Shown here piece by piece: positions 33,921 through 43,351 of a DNA stretch of 64,000 nt (its first letter is position 1; the number at the start of each line of letters is the position of its first letter). The position numbers and the translations under genes were made by a program. The notes beneath the pieces are model-generated. The model made no database searches. It saw only the letters and a program-made list of their open reading frames with translations, and had not been told where the DNA came from. Where the stretch lies: the NCBI GenBank assembly GCA_964615335.1, contig CAZTMT010000011.1, positions 59,989 through 123,988 on the forward strand, read 5' to 3'. The DNA is from HR10 sp964615335 (GTDB lineage Bacteria; Acidobacteriota; Blastocatellia; HR10).

Positions 33921-34946
33921 TCATAATATAATGATGACCCCGAGCGAGCGGGGATCTTGCACCATTTCTAATCCCTCATTGACTTCAGTGAGCTGAACCC
34001 GATGCATCAGTAGTGGCGTCAGCTTGAACTGACCGGCAGCCACCAATTGGACCAGCTCCCGGACTTCCTCATGCCGAGCCAGCCAAGCTCCGCCGAGCGT
34101 GAATTCCGTGAACATGAGGCTGGGAAGATCGATCGGAATGCTGCCGAAGCACCCGGCCCGCCCCACGACGATGACGCGCCCACCCCGACGGATCAGAGTC
34201 GTCGCCCGGCGGATCCATTCCGGATCGCCGGTGAAATCAATGACCGCATCAGCCCCCAACGGAGCGTGTGCCGCAAGAGCGGCTTTCACGTCATCTTGGT
34301 TGGCATCAATCGTGGCATCCGCCTGCTGCTCACGAGCAAAGCGGAGCCGCTCCTGTTCATCATCGAGGACAATCGCCTTAGCGCCCACCAGATGGCACAT
34401 CTGGATCGCAGCCAGCCCCCACACCCAGCCCCGTTGAATGACAACCACCTCATCGGCTCGGATCGCCGCCCGCTTGACAGCTCGGTAGGGAGTGCCCAGG
34501 CCACAGGGGATCAGCGACGCTTCCTCCAGAGAAAGGGTCTCAGGAATGGGGATCGCATTCGCTTCGGGGACGACAACATACTGGGCAAATCCTCCAGGAA
34601 GATGAGCCCCAACACCTCTCCAATTCAGGCAAAGATGATCCTGCCCCATCTGGCAAAGCGGACAGCGACCACAACTGACAACAAAGTGGACAATCACATG
34701 GTCCCCCTTTTTGACCGCTTTCACACCCGAGCCCACCTTCTCCACAAGGCCAGCAATTTGGTGACCGAGAATCAGCGGCTCTTGCATCCAGGGAATCCCC
34801 AGAGTGAAGAAGCGAGCATCCGTGTCGCAGATGCCGCTGGCCACGATGCGCACTAAAACTTCTCCTGGAGCTGGCTCAGGCACAGGGCGGGATTCAAGCA
34901 CCAGGGGCTTATTCGCTTCATAAAAGACGGCTACCTCCTGCTGCAT
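33921..34946 (-). CDS. Zinc-type alcohol dehydrogenase with a degenerate Rossmann glycine motif
   Basis: This MDR-family enzyme has 341 residues from the ATG at 34946 (MQQEVAVFYE), which has AAAGGAGGTG upstream. Catalytic-zinc ligands are Cys40, His62 and Cys148; the usual GHE is GHQ. Structural-zinc ligands are Cys92, 95, 98 and 106. The expected GxGxxG cofactor motif reads RGWVWG (172-177), with two glycines missing, although the acidic residue after strand two (VLDDEQ) is kept. NAD binding may be altered. It would oxidise an aromatic or aliphatic alcohol. Confidence 0.87.
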   Translation of the reverse strand: MQQEVAVFYEANKPLVLESRPVPEPAPGEVLVRIVASGICDTDARFFTLGIPWMQEPLILGHQIAGLVEKVGSGVKAVKKGDHVIVHFVVSCGRCPLCQMGQDHLCLNWRGVGAHLPGGFAQYVVVPEANAIPIPETLSLEEASLIPCGLGTPYRAVKRAAIRADEVVVIQRGWVWGLAAIQMCHLVGAKAIVLDDEQERLRFAREQQADATIDANQDDVKAALAAHAPLGADAVIDFTGDPEWIRRATTLIRRGGRVIVVGRAGCFGSIPIDLPSLMFTEFTLGGAWLARHEEVRELVQLVAAGQFKLTPLLMHRVQLTEVNEGLEMVQDPRSLGVIIIL

Positions 34947-35090
34947 GGAAGCACCTCCTTTGTTCCTCAAGCGGTCTCCCTACGGTTCATAAGAGAGCGC
35001 CCACGACGCCCTCGCATGAATCCGAACGCTTGCGAGACACCATAGTTCATTGTGAAACAGGGTGGCGCGCTCGCCTCCAAGCCTGGCGGC

Positions 35091-36140
35091 TCAATCCCTG
35101 GACGGCGAGTCGGGAACGAGCACGATCTTACCGAATATCTCCCCCGCCTCCATCAGCGAATGAGCATACGGCGCCTCAGCCAGGGACAGGATGCGATCAA
35201 TGATTGGCTGAAGCTTCCCTTGTGCCACCAACTCGAGCACCTTCTGGACCTCCAGCGATGTAGACCCGGTTGATCCGATGATCTCAAGCTCGCGGAAGAA
35301 CAACTGGATGACATTCACCGATGCCATATCGGATCGAAGAGCCCCACACACGGCCAATCGTCCTCCTTTGGCCAGACAGGCGAGACTCTGCGACAGAACC
35401 TCTCCGCCCACAACATCGAACACCAGATCCACCCCCGCTCCATCAGTTAACCGGCGCACTTCCTCAACCACATCTTGGTGGGTGTAAACGATCACCTCAT
35501 CGGCGCCCAGGGAGCGAAGCCGCTCAGCTTTTTTCTCCGTACTCGTTGTAGCGATCACCCGAGCGCCAGCCAACCGCGCGATTTGGATCCCGGCGCTTCC
35601 GACCCCGCTAGTGGCTGAGTTGATCAGAACCGTCTCTCCCGCTTGCAAGCGGCCTCGCTCGATAAGCAGGTGCCAGGCCGTACCAAAGGCCGTACGGGAA
35701 GCGGCTGCTTGCTCAAAAGATATCTGGTCAGGCAGAGGGAGTACGCCCCGCTCGGAGACTTTCACATATTCCGCGTAGCCACCAGGCAAGTGCGTTCCGA
35801 GCATCTGTCGGTCTTCGCAGAGAGTCTCCCGTCCCAGACGACAGTAGCGACACCGACCGCATGTGACCACCGCGGCCAGTACGCGATCGCCTGGACGATA
35901 CTGCTTTACCTGAGGCCCCACCTCCACGATCTCTCCGGCCACCTCCATGCCCAGGATGTGAGGCAGGGGCTGCTGCCCGGGCAGACGCAGGCGCCCACTT
36001 CGCAGCATCACGTCAATGTGGTTAAGACCGCAAGCGCCCACGCGGATGAGAACTTCGTCGTTTAACGGTCGGGGGTCAGGAACCGTCTCATAGCGAAGTT
36101 CCTGGACCCCTCCGTATTGATGGAATCGAATAGCTCGCAT
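35091..36140 (-). CDS. MDR-family quinone oxidoreductase/alcohol dehydrogenase
   Basis: This 349-residue protein has structural-zinc cysteines 94, 97, 100 and 108. At the catalytic site Asn40 replaces Cys and Met65 stands where His is usual (GMEVAG), so it probably lacks catalytic zinc, like quinone oxidoreductases. The cofactor motif SATSGVGSAG is intact and suggests NADPH. The likely reaction is reduction of an enone or quinone. AGAGAG precedes the ATG. A 120-base gap separates it from the next dehydrogenase. Confidence 0.85.
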   Translation of the reverse strand: MRAIRFHQYGGVQELRYETVPDPRPLNDEVLIRVGACGLNHIDVMLRSGRLRLPGQQPLPHILGMEVAGEIVEVGPQVKQYRPGDRVLAAVVTCGRCRYCRLGRETLCEDRQMLGTHLPGGYAEYVKVSERGVLPLPDQISFEQAAASRTAFGTAWHLLIERGRLQAGETVLINSATSGVGSAGIQIARLAGARVIATTSTEKKAERLRSLGADEVIVYTHQDVVEEVRRLTDGAGVDLVFDVVGGEVLSQSLACLAKGGRLAVCGALRSDMASVNVIQLFFRELEIIGSTGSTSLEVQKVLELVAQGKLQPIIDRILSLAEAPYAHSLMEAGEIFGKIVLVPDSPSRD

Positions 36141-36191
36141 CAGGCTCTCTCTTCAATGTAGGAGGTCAGCAGCACAGAGCAGGCGTTCGCT

Positions 36192-36767
36192 TCAGGGATT
36201 GGCCGGTGCCAAGCGGACGAGCACATACTCGGAAGAGACTGCATTTTGGAGACCTGGCCGGCTGACATCTAGTACCAGGTTACTGGTGACCAATCCCACT
36301 CTGTTGGCGAACTGGCCTGTCCCCTTGGTCACTCTGGCGACGTAGGCTCCTCTGAGGTAGGGGATGCCATTGATGATACTGGCTTCCTCCTCAAAGAGGC
36401 CGGGGGCCACCGTCTCAAATTCGATCGTGCTCCGTTGAGCATCATCGAAGGTGATCACCCCCTTGACCGTAAAGCTCGTCAACGAGAGCAGGGTCACTGT
36501 CAGGCGACTCGTCGCCCCGAGGGGCGCCTTCTGGTCGACCCCAACCGTTGAAGTCACCCCATCGGCTTGCACCTTGGTGTTCAGGGATACCGGCCCGCTG
36601 CGGGAAGTGACAATAAGCGTGGCGGAATCTGGCGCTTCTACTGTTCGACCGACATTATCAAAGACGAGCAAAAGGTCGAACGTCGGAGAGATATTCTGAG
36701 CCACACCCGAACCCGCCGATAAACCCAGCAGGACTGAACACGCGATCGCAGCGATAATTTTCCTCAT
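36192..36767 (-). CDS. Secreted protein of unknown function
   Basis: This 191-residue protein has a clear signal peptide (MRKIIAAIACSVLLGLSAG, cleavage near AQN) and a beta-rich remainder. It contains no Cys in the mature part and no motif I recognise. AGGAGGAAG precedes the ATG. It is placed between the GntR regulator and the quinone oxidoreductase, 41 bases after the regulator stop. It may be periplasmic. Confidence 0.65.
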   Translation of the reverse strand: MRKIIAAIACSVLLGLSAGSGVAQNISPTFDLLLVFDNVGRTVEAPDSATLIVTSRSGPVSLNTKVQADGVTSTVGVDQKAPLGATSRLTVTLLSLTSFTVKGVITFDDAQRSTIEFETVAPGLFEEEASIINGIPYLRGAYVARVTKGTGQFANRVGLVTSNLVLDVSRPGLQNAVSSEYVLVRLAPANP

Positions 36768-36808
36768 GGCTTCCTCCTGTGTTTAGTTTCAGTAGAGTGC
36801 TGCGCGAG

Positions 36809-37552
36809 TTACATCTCCCCCTGGAAAGAGCGGGAGTGCTCATCGCCGCCCACAGGGGAGACAATTTCTAGCCGAGTCAGTCGGCTCTGAACATCAACAA
36901 CATGGCGAGCCATTAATTTCGACGCCTTCTCAGGATCGCGGGCTTTGAGGGCCTTGTAAATCTTCTTGTGGTAATCAACGATGCTCTGTTGGGTGAGACG
37001 ATCTAACTCCAACACTCGAACCTCGGGAAGGAGGATGTTTATGATGGAATTCATGGCTATCATGAGGGCGCGATTTTTTGTCGCCTCTGCGACCAGCTGG
37101 TGAAAGCTGAGATCGAACACTTCCTGCTGTCCTGACTCCAGCGCCATTTCCTGGCGATGGACGACTTCCGCAAGCTGATCCAACTCGTGGTCACCGATGC
37201 GCAAGGCGGCCAGGCGAGCGATTTCAGGCTCGTAAATGGAACGCGCCTCGGTTAAATCCTGCATGGAGAGCTGGCGGGTACGAAGCATAATTCGGAAGGT
37301 CTCCTGAATCGGCTGACTACTAGGCGTAGCTACAAAGACCCCTCCCCTGTATCCGCGTTTGACGGAAACCAGACCCTGCTGCTCCAGATAACGCATCGCT
37401 TCTCGTATGACGGCGCGGCTGATACCGAACTTCTCACTTAACTCTTGCTCTGTGGGCAACCGATCCCCCGGCCTCCACCTTCCCTGATAGATAGCTCCTG
37501 CTAATTCCTCGGCAATCGCCTGAAAAGCCGACCTCTTGGCAACGCACGCCAT
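36809..37552 (-). CDS. GntR/FadR-family transcriptional regulator
   Basis: This 247-residue protein has a winged helix-turn-helix N-terminus (RPGDRLPTEQELSEKFGISR, in two parts) ending in REAMRYLEQQGLVSVKRGYRGG. A C-terminal FCD ligand-binding domain carries Asp/His positions around EIARLAALRI and LSFHQLVAEATKN. It probably senses an acid or CoA ester from the adjacent pathway. The neighbouring operon begins with a promoter overlapping a palindromic operator (45169-45184), but whether this regulator binds there is untested. The gene has its own promoter (37583-37612). Confidence 0.9.
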   Translation of the reverse strand: MACVAKRSAFQAIAEELAGAIYQGRWRPGDRLPTEQELSEKFGISRAVIREAMRYLEQQGLVSVKRGYRGGVFVATPSSQPIQETFRIMLRTRQLSMQDLTEARSIYEPEIARLAALRIGDHELDQLAEVVHRQEMALESGQQEVFDLSFHQLVAEATKNRALMIAMNSIINILLPEVRVLELDRLTQQSIVDYHKKIYKALKARDPEKASKLMARHVVDVQSRLTRLEIVSPVGGDEHSRSFQGEM

Positions 37553-37582
37553 AAGGTTCTCCTATGTGCGGGACACAATCGA

Positions 37583-37612
37583 ATGTTAGCCTTCCCTTGT
37601 GGCCGATGTCAA
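37583..37612 (-). promoter_or_regulatory. Sigma-70-type promoter of the GntR gene
   Basis: On the minus strand TTGACA (37607-37612) is followed by an 18-base spacer and TAACAT (37583-37588). The start codon lies about 30 bases downstream of the -10 box, with AGGAG in between. Confidence 0.5.
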
Positions 37613-37810
37613 CGACTCCGAATGCGAGATCACGGCCCATCACGACTGTCGGATATTCCACGGGTGCATGGGCAGTATCACCATAGAGAGTCGTTCTCTG
37701 TGGCGATCCACACTGCTGGATCAGCGCGCGGGTGAGCAGAGCACGCCCGCCTCTCCAGATCTTGTTGTTTTGCCACAATGCCATGTCGCCAATCGCGGTG
37801 GTCTGGCAGC

Positions 37811-39049
37811 CTAAATCACGCCCACAGCTCGAAGTCTCTCCAGATCGGAGGCATTAAGTCCCAATTCGGCATAAACTTCTTGGTTATGCTGGCCAATCCG
37901 GGGGGGAGGTCGTCGGAGGGTCAACCGCTCACCATTGATGAGGGCAAATCCTCCTGGGTACGTGAGCGGTTGACCGGACGTGGGATCTATGACCTGCTGC
38001 CAAAACTGTCTGGCTGCCAGTTGTGGATCCTGATAAATATCCTCAACAGTGAAGACCGGATAGCCGAGCATCTGACGTTGAAGAACACCTTGCAGAAATT
38101 CTCGCTTGGTCAAAGTGAGGAAAAACTCTCCGATAGGGGCTTCTAGCCGATCCACCTCCTCCTGCGTCAGATGGGTGACCTCGAATTGGCTCCAGTCAAA
38201 CCGTTTGAGCCACTCGGGAGCCATGCCTTTTTCATCCATCCAAGCCACCAGTTGCTGATTCGTATGGCGGCCGGCTTCACCCCCATAAATGATGAAATTG
38301 ACCCAGCCATCGCGGCAGGGCCAGAAGGCGCGCATCTTGGCCCCATGAATGCTCCGTCCCGTGATATAAATGCCCGCTCGTTCTGGATTGACACGGTTGA
38401 TATCCCAAAAGGCCGGAGCATGGGAAAGCGCAGCCATGACGGCGACCTGAGCGGAGACATCCACATGCTGTCCCTGACCAGTGAGGGAGCGGTAAGAGAG
38501 CGCTGTCAGTGCCCCCATGGCGGCTTCCATGCCAGCCCAGAGAAATGCCTGTGGGACCGTCACGCGCATCGGTTCGCCTCCCTCCTCCCCGGCCAGAGAC
38601 ATAGCCCCGCTCAGGGCCATCACTTCTAAATCTGATCCCTGAAAATCCCGATATGGTCCTTCCTGCCCATAGGGCGTGATAGATACCAGAATTAACCCAG
38701 GATTTTTCTGGCTTAGGATCTCATACCCGAGCTCCCACCGCTGAAGGGTGCCCGGGGGAAAACTCTCCAGGACGAAATCGGCTTTTTCGACCAGCCGGAG
38801 AAACAGGGCTCGGCCGGTGGCCGATTCCAGGTTTAGCGTTATGGCACGCTTGTTGACATTGAAAGCGAGCCAATAGAGGCTCTGTGGCGTTCCATCCCGA
38901 CTCTCCAGATGGGGTGGCCACCGGCGCGATGCATCGCCCTCGGGCGGTTCGATCTTAATGACATCGGCGCCCAGGTCGGCGAGGATCTTGCCCGTCAGAA
39001 ACCCTAGTGGTCCTGTCACATCGAGCACCCGATAAGGAGCGAGTAACAT
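37811..39049 (-). CDS. Class III CoA transferase, catalytic-type subunit
   Basis: This 412-residue CaiB/BaiF-family protein keeps the catalytic Asp140 in QGSDLEVMALSG, where the acyl-enzyme forms in this family. AAGGAGGAG precedes the ATG. It lies 25 bases downstream of the UbiD gene and is the last gene of the box operon. The partner at 40.7 kb has Gly at the corresponding position. Two such subunits, one active and one not, are typical of heteromeric enzymes like benzylsuccinate CoA transferase. It would activate an aromatic acid using succinyl-CoA or a similar donor; the substrate is inferred. Confidence 0.85.
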   Translation of the reverse strand: MLLAPYRVLDVTGPLGFLTGKILADLGADVIKIEPPEGDASRRWPPHLESRDGTPQSLYWLAFNVNKRAITLNLESATGRALFLRLVEKADFVLESFPPGTLQRWELGYEILSQKNPGLILVSITPYGQEGPYRDFQGSDLEVMALSGAMSLAGEEGGEPMRVTVPQAFLWAGMEAAMGALTALSYRSLTGQGQHVDVSAQVAVMAALSHAPAFWDINRVNPERAGIYITGRSIHGAKMRAFWPCRDGWVNFIIYGGEAGRHTNQQLVAWMDEKGMAPEWLKRFDWSQFEVTHLTQEEVDRLEAPIGEFFLTLTKREFLQGVLQRQMLGYPVFTVEDIYQDPQLAARQFWQQVIDPTSGQPLTYPGGFALINGERLTLRRPPPRIGQHNQEVYAELGLNASDLERLRAVGVI

Positions 39050-39074
39050 TCACGCTCCTCCTTCACCAGGCGAA

Positions 39075-40646
39075 TTACCATCCAGTTCGGGACAGCAGTT
39101 CAACCCAGCCACGCATCCGCTTCTTAGCTCGTTCCACATCAGCAGCAGAGAAGAATTTTAACGGGTCCACCTTATGAATGGGATAAGCCGGGCGCTCGAA
39201 ATCTTTCTCATAGCCGAAGGGAACCGTGGCATCAATGCCCATGCCCCCCTCGAACCGGGTGTTCGCGGCTGTCCATTCCTTATCGCCCGCTGTCAATCGC
39301 TCTTCTGGTTGGAACGTCTGTCCGACGCCTCCGGGCAACGGGTTGATAATATCCGTATGCGGATTGACTCGCGTGGTCAGGCACCAGATGATCTCATCCA
39401 TATTGTAAATGTCCACATCGGGACTGACGGCGATGGCCAGCCGCATTCCCTGATTACAGGCCAGGATGGCCGCCAGAAAATTGCGCTGCCAGCCTTCATC
39501 AAGTTTGTTGCGCTTTCTGACTTGAATGATGACGCCTCCCCAATCGGTCATGCAGTAGGGAATGTGGACGTCCTGGATGATACCTGGCTGGAGCCGCTCG
39601 CATAGTTCGAAGATAGCCGCCTCGCGCAAAAGCGTATCTATGTTGTTGCAATCGAGCATGTGAACACCCAGAGCATAGATAATCGGTTTGGTCTCACGCC
39701 GGCGCATGGTGATGGCGGTGACATGAAAGGTCGGAGCTTTATAAGCCTTCCCCATGTATCCAGCCCATTCCGGGTGAAATGGGTACCTGCCCTGAACTCC
39801 GGCCCGCTCCGCCTCCGCCGTCTCATATCTCCTATCGCGGGGATAGAGGTAGCCTTCAAGCACGTATTCCGATTCGGCAATGGCGTAGGCATCAACAGTG
39901 CGCGCCTTGACGATCTTCACCGGACTCCCCTGAATGGCCCCCGCCACACCGAGTTCATCGCAGCCTTTGGGCAAAACGACATAATCAAAACCCCCGCCCG
40001 CTACTAATGTGCATGCCGGCGGCACCCCAAAGCACACCGTCAGCGGAATCGGCTTTTCGTCTCGGTAATGCTCGGTTGAGATCTGCCACATGTGCGAACC
40101 CGGCGAGATCTGAAACGTCCCCACATTGCCCCAGCGGAAATTCATCCGGTTATATCCGATATGACTCCCCCCCCAAAAGTACTCGCCCACGACGCAACTG
40201 ATGCCGCTGCCGATGGTCAATTCACTCTCCAGCTCCGTATGCCGGATGGCGGTAATATACTTATTGACATCCAGGTCATCGGTGATGACCTCCTCTTGGC
40301 ATGGGGCTTCATCTTGAGGGATCTCTACGGGCTTGAGAGGATGCGTTATGGCGTAGGCCAGTTTCCGCTTGCGATCCTGTGGACTCTCAAAGCCAAACAT
40401 CTTGTCCACGACCTGGATGTCGGCAAAGAGATTGGTGACAATGCGAGCATGAGGCTTGCCCTTCACGCAGTTGAACAGAATCGGAGGGCCCCCATCGAAA
40501 TGTTTTTGGATCCCCGTGATCTCCAGATCCGGATCCACCTCTACATCTGTCTTCAGTAACTCCCCCTCTGCATCAAGCCACTCCAACGCCGATCTCAACG
40601 AAGTGATGTCTCGTTCTACCTTTTTCTGCGTCCTCACAGCAACCAT
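39075..40646 (-). CDS. UbiD-family prenyl-FMN-dependent (de)carboxylase
   Basis: This protein has 523 residues from the ATG at 40646 (MVAVRTQKKV), which has AAAGGAGG upstream. UbiD landmarks are GYNRMNFRW (Arg near the prFMN site), then ESEYVLEGYLYP with the catalytic-acid Glu pair, and HTDIINPLPGG near the end. UbiD enzymes decarboxylate aromatic acids or acid thioesters. Flanked by two class III CoA transferases and the BoxB/BoxC genes, it resembles the phthaloyl-CoA decarboxylase context, which would yield benzoyl-CoA. That substrate is inference. UbiX at 8.8 kb may supply the cofactor. Confidence 0.9.
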   Translation of the reverse strand: MVAVRTQKKVERDITSLRSALEWLDAEGELLKTDVEVDPDLEITGIQKHFDGGPPILFNCVKGKPHARIVTNLFADIQVVDKMFGFESPQDRKRKLAYAITHPLKPVEIPQDEAPCQEEVITDDLDVNKYITAIRHTELESELTIGSGISCVVGEYFWGGSHIGYNRMNFRWGNVGTFQISPGSHMWQISTEHYRDEKPIPLTVCFGVPPACTLVAGGGFDYVVLPKGCDELGVAGAIQGSPVKIVKARTVDAYAIAESEYVLEGYLYPRDRRYETAEAERAGVQGRYPFHPEWAGYMGKAYKAPTFHVTAITMRRRETKPIIYALGVHMLDCNNIDTLLREAAIFELCERLQPGIIQDVHIPYCMTDWGGVIIQVRKRNKLDEGWQRNFLAAILACNQGMRLAIAVSPDVDIYNMDEIIWCLTTRVNPHTDIINPLPGGVGQTFQPEERLTAGDKEWTAANTRFEGGMGIDATVPFGYEKDFERPAYPIHKVDPLKFFSAADVERAKKRMRGWVELLSRTGW

Positions 40647-40681
40647 TTTGGCCTCCTTTCGACACATTATGGATTTCAGCT

Positions 40682-41932
40682 CTACGAAAATACCCCCTGC
40701 TCCAAGAGCCGTTGATATTCCTGCCGGGACAGACCTAACAGGTTGAGAAAAACTTCCTCGTTATGCTCCCCAAGACAAGGAGCCGGTCGTCGAATCCGAC
40801 CCGGAGTTCGGCTCAACTGATACGAGACCATCCGATAATGATGTCGTCCGATCTCCGGATGCTCCTGCTCCTGCCAAATCTGACGGAAACAAATTTGCGG
40901 ATCGGAAAACAGGTCTCGCATAGTATTCACCACAGCAGCATGCACGCCGTGGCGCTGTAGGTGCCACATGAGGCTAAAAGCATCTTGCTCGCGGGTCCAT
41001 GCCGTAATCAAGAGGTTCAGCTCTCGCTCATGTCTCTTTCGATCCAGGATCGTGGCGAATCGCTCATCGGTCAGCCATGAGGGTTGACCGGCCGCATGAC
41101 AAAACCGCTCCCACTCGGCATCATCCCAGCAACTGATCACACACCATCGGCCATCGCGACAAGGATAACAACCGTGAGGAACAGCTACCGGATCTCGATT
41201 CCCATTCCGATGCGCAATAACTCCACGGGCGGAGTAATCCAGCAAGGCACTGCTGAGGAATTGAAGTCCCGCTTCGTATTGCGACAAATCGATGTAAACT
41301 CCCTCCCCAGTGCGCCGTCGGTAGTCGAGCGCCGCCAGGACGGCAGCACCGCCAAAGCCAACGGCAATGAAATCAATATAGGGCCCATAGAGAGGGTGAG
41401 GGGGCTCATCGGGTTCCCCGATCAGATGGGTGAATCCACTGAGGGAAGAGAGCTGCGAGCCAAAGCCTGGATGCATGGCGTACGGACCCGTCTGCCCCAT
41501 ATTGCTGGTGCTCAGCATAATCAGTTCCGGCTTATGCTGACGCAAAGTCTGATAGTCCAACCCCAATCGGGCCATGACCCCAGGACGCATATTCTCGATG
41601 ACAATATCGGACCACTGGACAAGCCGATAGGCGAGCTTCAATCCCTCAGGGTGTTTCAGGTTCAGCGTGACACCGTACTTGGAATCATTGAATATAGCGA
41701 AGCAGCCGGACCGATTCACCCCCACCTTATTATCTTTATAAGGCGGATATTGAAGACGAAATCCATCGGGGCGCTGTTTTGATTCCACGTGAACTACTTG
41801 AGCCCCAAAGTTCGCCATGTATTTGCCAATGCATGGTCCGGCAGCATAGCCGCCGAACTCCACAACTTTGACTCCCTCTAAGGCATCCCTCATAGAGGAC
41901 GCACTCTGTCGCTCAAAAGAACCGAGACTCAT
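40682..41932 (-). CDS. Class III CoA transferase, subunit lacking the catalytic Asp
   Basis: This 416-residue CaiB/BaiF-family protein has the family frame (VVEFGGYAAGP, then ENMRPGVMARLGLDY). At the position of the catalytic Asp the sequence is HPGFGSQLSSLSG, with Gly158 aligned to Asp140 of the downstream paralogue. It is therefore probably a non-catalytic partner of a heteromeric transferase. The start overlaps boxB by four bases (ATGA), so it is translationally coupled to it. Confidence 0.85.
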   Translation of the reverse strand: MSLGSFERQSASSMRDALEGVKVVEFGGYAAGPCIGKYMANFGAQVVHVESKQRPDGFRLQYPPYKDNKVGVNRSGCFAIFNDSKYGVTLNLKHPEGLKLAYRLVQWSDIVIENMRPGVMARLGLDYQTLRQHKPELIMLSTSNMGQTGPYAMHPGFGSQLSSLSGFTHLIGEPDEPPHPLYGPYIDFIAVGFGGAAVLAALDYRRRTGEGVYIDLSQYEAGLQFLSSALLDYSARGVIAHRNGNRDPVAVPHGCYPCRDGRWCVISCWDDAEWERFCHAAGQPSWLTDERFATILDRKRHERELNLLITAWTREQDAFSLMWHLQRHGVHAAVVNTMRDLFSDPQICFRQIWQEQEHPEIGRHHYRMVSYQLSRTPGRIRRPAPCLGEHNEEVFLNLLGLSRQEYQRLLEQGVFS

Positions 41933-43332
41933 CGCCGGAAGCGAACGTACTGGAAGTTCAGCGGCTTACCATTAATACCACGGGCTGGTGGCGCAATCCA
42001 ATGAGCGAATTGGCCCGGCTCATAGACGGGCACCATGAGAGATTGGACATAAGCGTAGTCCTCTTCGGTCGGGAGAAATTCATCCCGTCGCGACTGCCAC
42101 TGCTCTTCCGTCAGCCATTCTCCGGAGGGGGAGAAATGATGTCCCGCATAGACGCCAATCTGCCGGTTGAAGCGGGGCGAAGGAAGTGTCAATCGGGCCG
42201 AGATGCCCTCTCGCTCCAGTATCTTATTCCACCGTGTGAGTGCCCGCTTGCAATCGGCCATATAGGCGTCGCGCAACACGGCATTCATCGCCCGGCGCAT
42301 GGGGATTTCTACAAGGCGCCACTGTCCTCCCTCCTCGGGGATCTCAAGGCGATATGTTCCCTCTAGCGCCACATGATCGGCATATGAATCCTCCTGAAAA
42401 CGCCCTTTCAGTCCGGCAGCAAAGTAGGTGGCCGCGTTGGAGGAGTCCTCACTGCCGAACAGATCAAGCCCAGCGGAGTACCATTCGTTGATGTACTTTT
42501 GAATGATGTCCAGCGGGATGCCCCCTTGCGCCCGTGCATCTTCGTTAGGATCTTGCTTCATCAGCTCCGCCGTGCGCTGTACCACGCGAGCGATGCCCGT
42601 CTCTCCCACAAAGAGATGATGCGCCTCTTCGGTCAGCATGAACCGCGTGCTCCGCGCCAACGGATCAAATCCGCTCTCCGCCAATGCTCCAAGTTGGTAC
42701 TTGCCGTCTCGATCTATGAACATCGTGAAACAGAAGAAATCCAGCCAATCTCTGACCGGCTTATTAAAGGCATTGAGGATACGTGGGTTATCCGCGTGGC
42801 CGGAACGACGCACGATCAAATCTTCGGCCTCTTCACGCCCATCGCGGCCAAAGTATTGATGAAGCAAGTAGACCATCTGCCACAAGTGGCGAGCCTCTTC
42901 AACGTTGACTTGAAAGAGATTGCGCAAATCGTACAGGCTCGGCGCTGTATGGCCCAGAAACCGCTGCTGCTCCACCGAGGCCGGCTCCGTATCACCCTGC
43001 GTCACGATGATCCGCCGCAGTTCTTTGCGGAACTCGCCCGGCACTTCGTTCCAGACCGGCTGGCCCACAAAGTCGCCAAAGCCGATCCGCCGCTCCGACG
43101 CCGGCGGAACTAAGAAGATCCCCCACCGATATTCGGGCATTCTCACGTACTCATAATGAGCCCATCCGTTCGGGTCGACGCTGACGGCGGTGCGGAGATA
43201 GATCTCATCCTGCTGGAATCCATCAGGTCCCATCTCCATCCACCACCTAAGGAACTTGGGCTGCCATTCTTCCAGGGCTCGTTGCAGGCGGCGATTCTCC
43301 GACAGGTTGACATTATTGGGTATCTCTGCCAT
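41929..43332 (-). CDS. boxB: Benzoyl-CoA 2,3-epoxidase, BoxB-like diiron subunit
   Basis: The start at 43332 (MAEIPNNVNL) has AAGGAGGGG upstream. The 467-residue protein has BoxB-like diiron motifs: VNVEEARHLWQMVYLL (Glu146-xx-His149), and FMLTEEAHHLFVGE (Glu236-xx-His239), with Glu121 and Asp207 as candidate further ligands. BoxB with the reductase BoxA forms benzoyl-CoA 2,3-epoxide from benzoyl-CoA and O2. BoxA is not in the window. The gene lies 19 bases after boxC and overlaps the next gene by four bases. Confidence 0.9.
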   Translation of the reverse strand: MAEIPNNVNLSENRRLQRALEEWQPKFLRWWMEMGPDGFQQDEIYLRTAVSVDPNGWAHYEYVRMPEYRWGIFLVPPASERRIGFGDFVGQPVWNEVPGEFRKELRRIIVTQGDTEPASVEQQRFLGHTAPSLYDLRNLFQVNVEEARHLWQMVYLLHQYFGRDGREEAEDLIVRRSGHADNPRILNAFNKPVRDWLDFFCFTMFIDRDGKYQLGALAESGFDPLARSTRFMLTEEAHHLFVGETGIARVVQRTAELMKQDPNEDARAQGGIPLDIIQKYINEWYSAGLDLFGSEDSSNAATYFAAGLKGRFQEDSYADHVALEGTYRLEIPEEGGQWRLVEIPMRRAMNAVLRDAYMADCKRALTRWNKILEREGISARLTLPSPRFNRQIGVYAGHHFSPSGEWLTEEQWQSRRDEFLPTEEDYAYVQSLMVPVYEPGQFAHWIAPPARGINGKPLNFQYVRFRR

Positions 43333-43351
43333 CGTCCCCCCTCCTTGGATT

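Noticed and set aside
37660..37710. Partial GntR/FadR-like half-site (TGGTGATACT) and the AGAGA-GTCGT-TCTCT repeat upstream of the GntR gene
   Set aside because: Matches are imperfect and could occur by chance; they lie upstream of the -35 box and I could not find a second copy.
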